NCBI GenBank assembly: GCA_009885525.1
Contig: VFKN01000024.1
Location: 1-43,267 of the forward strand
DNA: 43,267 nt
Reading direction: 5' to 3'
From: Anaerolineaceae bacterium
GTDB lineage: Bacteria > Chloroflexota > Anaerolineae > Anaerolineales > Villigracilaceae
Below, in pieces: positions 40,542 through 43,267 of this stretch; the first letter of the stretch is position 1; each line of letters starts with the position of its first letter. The notes under the pieces are model-generated. The model saw only the letters and a program-made list of their open reading frames with translations, was not told the origin of the DNA and did no database searches. Position numbers and translations under genes: made by a program.

Positions 40542-43130
40542 TCATTCCTCAAGTGCGTATGCAATCGCCTGATCCATCGTCATGGCGCGACCTTCCGCCG
40601 CGAGCGCTTCAAACGTCTCTTCACCCAATTGCTCACGCGCGATTTGAAGGAGAGGGTCGATCTCGATGCGATCACTAGGATCCATCACCCATGCTATGGC
40701 ATCATGCACGGTTTGTCCCGCGCCGACCAGCCGCGCGGCACGTTCGTATTGATGGAGTCCTGCCGCCACAGCTGCCAGCCCAAATAAGCCTTCACCAATT
40801 TGATTATGAAAGCCCAGCTTGTAATAAGTTCTTGTAAACTCAATAAAATATATCTTGGCAACCGTATAATTTTCACGATGCAAATTGACACAACCCAAAT
40901 AAAAAGGTGAAATATCATCCGACAGATTATATTCACGACAAATACTTGAGGCTTCTTCAAAATAAATTTCTGCCTGTTTGTTATCACCTTGGATGCGACA
41001 GATTATGCCTAATGCAACTAAAGAGCCTGTCACTGCTGTGTGAAAACGAAGTTGCCTATCATAGTATAGACCTTGTTCGTGCATCCTGCGTGCTTGAACG
41101 TAATTACCTTGATCAAGAGACAAACGCCCAAGCAATTCGTGTACTCGACCCAAGCCGAATGCATCTCCCAAGTTATTAAAGATGATAAGACTTTCTTCAA
41201 AGAATGATCGTGCCTGCTCGTAATCCTTGCGATCGCGTGCCACTGTGCCCAGTCTAAATATTCCCAATGCTTGTTCCCAGCGATTACCACGCCCCCGATA
41301 AATTGCGGCCGCCTGCTCAAAACATGTTCTTGCCCGTTGGCTGTCACCACTCCCCCAGAACTCAGCCAACCCGATACCTAATAAAGCACAAGCCAATCCC
41401 AGCTCACCGTCTGCTCCCAGACTTTCGCAAATGCGCTGGCTTTCTTCAGCCATAGATCGGGCAGTTGGGAAATCACCCTGAAGGGAAGCAATGTACGACA
41501 TGCCTGTGAGTGCCGTTGCATAAGCTATGGGATAAAGCGTAACATCAGGAAAAGCGCGGACCTTGTCGAACCAGTTGCGTGCCTCGCTAAAATAGCTCCG
41601 TACCGACCAGAATCTGCCGAGATCGCTAAAAGAACCGATCAGAAATAAAGCAGATTCAAGATTGCCGTTCGTGATACACCAATCCAATACGGCGCGATAG
41701 TTGTCGTGCTCGGTGTTCAAACGGTCCAGCCACTCAACCTGACGCGGCCCGTGAATTTCCTTATCCGCCTGTTTAGCGAGATCAAGGAAGTAATTCACGT
41801 GCCTATCGTGTAAAGCCTGACCTTCGCCTGAATCCAGTAATTTCTCGCGCGCGTATTGGCGCGTGGTTTCAAGCAAACGATATCGGGAATCCTGCTGGTT
41901 TACGAGGGATTTATCCACGAGTTGGGTCAATAGATCAAGGCTGTCAAACCCGCTTCCTTCCTCACTGCAAACTGATTCAGCGGCTTCGAGCGTCCAGCCG
42001 CCCGAAAAGACGGTCAGATGGCGAAGCAACGCCCGTTCAGGTTCTGTGAGCAGGTTGTAACTCCAGTCAATGGTGGCGCGTAAGGTCTGCTGGCGCGGCA
42101 GGGCAGTGCGCGAACCGCCTGTCAGCAAGCGGAAGCGATCATCGAGACGCGCGGCGATCTGCTCCACGGTCAAGGCTTTTATGCGCGCAGCGGCTAATTC
42201 GATCGCCAAGGGAATGCCGTCGAGACGGGAGCAAATTTGAGCGATGAAAGCGGCGTTTTCTTTTGTTGCAGTGAAGTTGGATTTAGCAAGCGCCGCGCGT
42301 TCGGTGAAGAGTCGGATCGCTTCAAACTGGACGAGTTCATCAAGCTCAGGCAAATGGTTGATATCGGGCAGGGATAAGGATGAAACATGCCAGGCCATTT
42401 CCCCTTTGACGCCTAAAGCCTCGCGGCTGGAGGCGAGTATCTTGAGTTTGGATGCATGGTTGAGGAGTAAATACGAAACTTTTGCGCTGGCTTCAATGAG
42501 ATGTTCGCAATTATCGAGGATGATCAAAGTGTTCTTACCGTGGAGGTAATCGCTGATTAATTCCTGAGCAGTCTTGCCTTTCTGTTCGCCGAGACCAATT
42601 GCGGAAAGAATGGTTAATGGAATGTTTTTGGGGTCTGTGGTCGGCGCGAGTTCAACGAACCAGGTGTAATCAAACTGCTTGAGCAAATCTTCCGCAACTT
42701 GCAAGGAGAGGCGCGTTTTGCCCGTACCACCCGAGCCTGTGAGCGTGACAAGGCGGTAATTGTTTAGCGCCTCTTTTATCTCTTCGATTTCTTTCTCGCG
42801 CCCAATGAAGGTTGTTAATTGTATAGGGAGGTTATTGCGTGGTTTATGGGAGATTGTTGCGGCGCGCCACGGCGTTTTTCCGATATTCTCATCGGGAGAT
42901 TTTGTCCAATCGCCGCGTGCAAAACGCAGAAAATCAGCTTGTTCATTTTTGGGGATATTGAAGATTTCAGCCAGCCGTCCGACGATTTGTGCGGAGGGGC
43001 GGCGTTCTTCATATTCAATTTTTCGCAGAGTAATAGTGGCGCAGCCGATCTGGTGCGCCAGTTGTTCTTGTGTCAACCCCCTGCCACTGCGTTGACGTTT
43101 AAGCCACTCTCCAAAGGATACTTCGATCAA
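40542..43130 (-). CDS. XRE-STAND ATPase-TPR transcriptional regulator
   Basis: The 862-residue protein combines an N-terminal XRE helix-turn-helix (about 6-60; LTQEQLAHQIGCATITLRKIEYEERRPS), a STAND/NB-ARC-like ATPase (about 105-400) and a TPR array (about 480-790). The ATPase shows FIGREKEIEEIKEAL, Walker A GSGGTGKT at 132-139, Walker B LIILDNCEHL at 202-211, SSREAL, and GIPLAIELAAARIKAL. The start is TTG 43130 with GGGAG 4 nt upstream. It probably oligomerises on ligand binding by the TPR part and activates genes, perhaps the divergent gene beginning just past the window edge. It resembles AfsR/MalT-like regulators. Confidence 0.9.
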   Translation of the reverse strand: MIEVSFGEWLKRQRSGRGLTQEQLAHQIGCATITLRKIEYEERRPSAQIVGRLAEIFNIPKNEQADFLRFARGDWTKSPDENIGKTPWRAATISHKPRNNLPIQLTTFIGREKEIEEIKEALNNYRLVTLTGSGGTGKTRLSLQVAEDLLKQFDYTWFVELAPTTDPKNIPLTILSAIGLGEQKGKTAQELISDYLHGKNTLIILDNCEHLIEASAKVSYLLLNHASKLKILASSREALGVKGEMAWHVSSLSLPDINHLPELDELVQFEAIRLFTERAALAKSNFTATKENAAFIAQICSRLDGIPLAIELAAARIKALTVEQIAARLDDRFRLLTGGSRTALPRQQTLRATIDWSYNLLTEPERALLRHLTVFSGGWTLEAAESVCSEEGSGFDSLDLLTQLVDKSLVNQQDSRYRLLETTRQYAREKLLDSGEGQALHDRHVNYFLDLAKQADKEIHGPRQVEWLDRLNTEHDNYRAVLDWCITNGNLESALFLIGSFSDLGRFWSVRSYFSEARNWFDKVRAFPDVTLYPIAYATALTGMSYIASLQGDFPTARSMAEESQRICESLGADGELGLACALLGIGLAEFWGSGDSQRARTCFEQAAAIYRGRGNRWEQALGIFRLGTVARDRKDYEQARSFFEESLIIFNNLGDAFGLGRVHELLGRLSLDQGNYVQARRMHEQGLYYDRQLRFHTAVTGSLVALGIICRIQGDNKQAEIYFEEASSICREYNLSDDISPFYLGCVNLHRENYTVAKIYFIEFTRTYYKLGFHNQIGEGLFGLAAVAAGLHQYERAARLVGAGQTVHDAIAWVMDPSDRIEIDPLLQIAREQLGEETFEALAAEGRAMTMDQAIAYALEE

Positions 43131-43267
43131 TTTACTCCCGATAAAAATGTATCACTTTTGTATCGCTGAAAGATACCCGACAGTGTGTCAGGTCTTGTAT
43201 ATTAGGAACATCGAACGGAGTATACCATCAGAAAATGATTGCCAACCCAAAACCCAAAGGAGAAATA
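43131..43267 (+). promoter_or_regulatory. upstream region of a plus-strand gene outside the window
   Basis: The region between the STAND regulator start and the window end contains GTATC/GATAC inverted words (about 43160-43175), GACAGTGTGTC and a terminal AAAGGAGA ribosome binding site (43256-43263). A divergent gene probably starts just beyond 43267 and may be controlled by the regulator. Confidence 0.4.

Overview
The window looks like a chromosomal segment of a Chloroflexota bacterium, probably class Anaerolineae. This is judged from protein content and style rather than from any marker gene. The pointers are Thr/Pro-rich lipoprotein linkers, a stand-alone FmdE-like protein, a nine-haem cytochrome, GH4 and GH114 glycosidases, a heparinase-like protein, frequent GCGCGC words and many small palindromic repeats between genes. 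No rRNA, tRNA, CRISPR array or intact insertion sequence was seen.

Layout. 1-6.3 kb: a GH4 glycosidase, an ATP-grasp ligase, a PhnD-like lipoprotein coupled to a SanA/YdcF protein, a DUF4230 protein and an SH3-type lipoprotein. 6.4-9.8 kb: a minus-strand signalling operon of a double-GAF histidine kinase, a response regulator with a coiled-coil tail and an unknown 150-residue protein. 9.9-17.3 kb: an alpha/beta hydrolase with Cys at the nucleophile position, then hutU-hutH-pentapeptide protein, a divergent FmdE-like gene and a multihaem cytochrome. This block is bracketed by two identical 94-bp cloverleaf-like repeats in inverted orientation. 17.2-23.6 kb: a decayed second ammonia-lyase gene, a heparinase II/III-like protein, an Rrf2 regulator with a palindrome inside its promoter, a TSUP exporter, NfeD and lipoyl synthase. 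23.7-29.4 kb: a VOC protein, a membrane adenylate cyclase, an MFS remnant, a TetR regulator and its likely target hydrolase with matching operators, and a GH114 enzyme. 29.4-34.7 kb: a lipoprotein, a 56-residue basic protein starting with TTG, a HIT protein, xseA-xseB-DUF212 and murJ. 34.8-43.3 kb: a truncated amine oxidase, a PLD lipoprotein, an ECF sigma factor with a DUF5667 partner carrying an Asn/Glu/Gly tandem repeat, relics of an ABC-2 permease and a phytoene-desaturase-like oxidoreductase, an aldo/keto reductase, a DUF1059 protein and a large XRE-STAND-TPR regulator.

Three features stand out. The window holds five gene relics, so it has lost genes repeatedly. Several genes start 6-8 nt after a clear -10 box and so may be read from leaderless mRNAs. 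Regulatory palindromes can be read directly for TetR (two near-identical 18-bp sites) and Rrf2. The least understood unit is the kinase-regulator-150 aa operon. The most unusual DNA structure is the duplicated 94-bp cloverleaf repeat.
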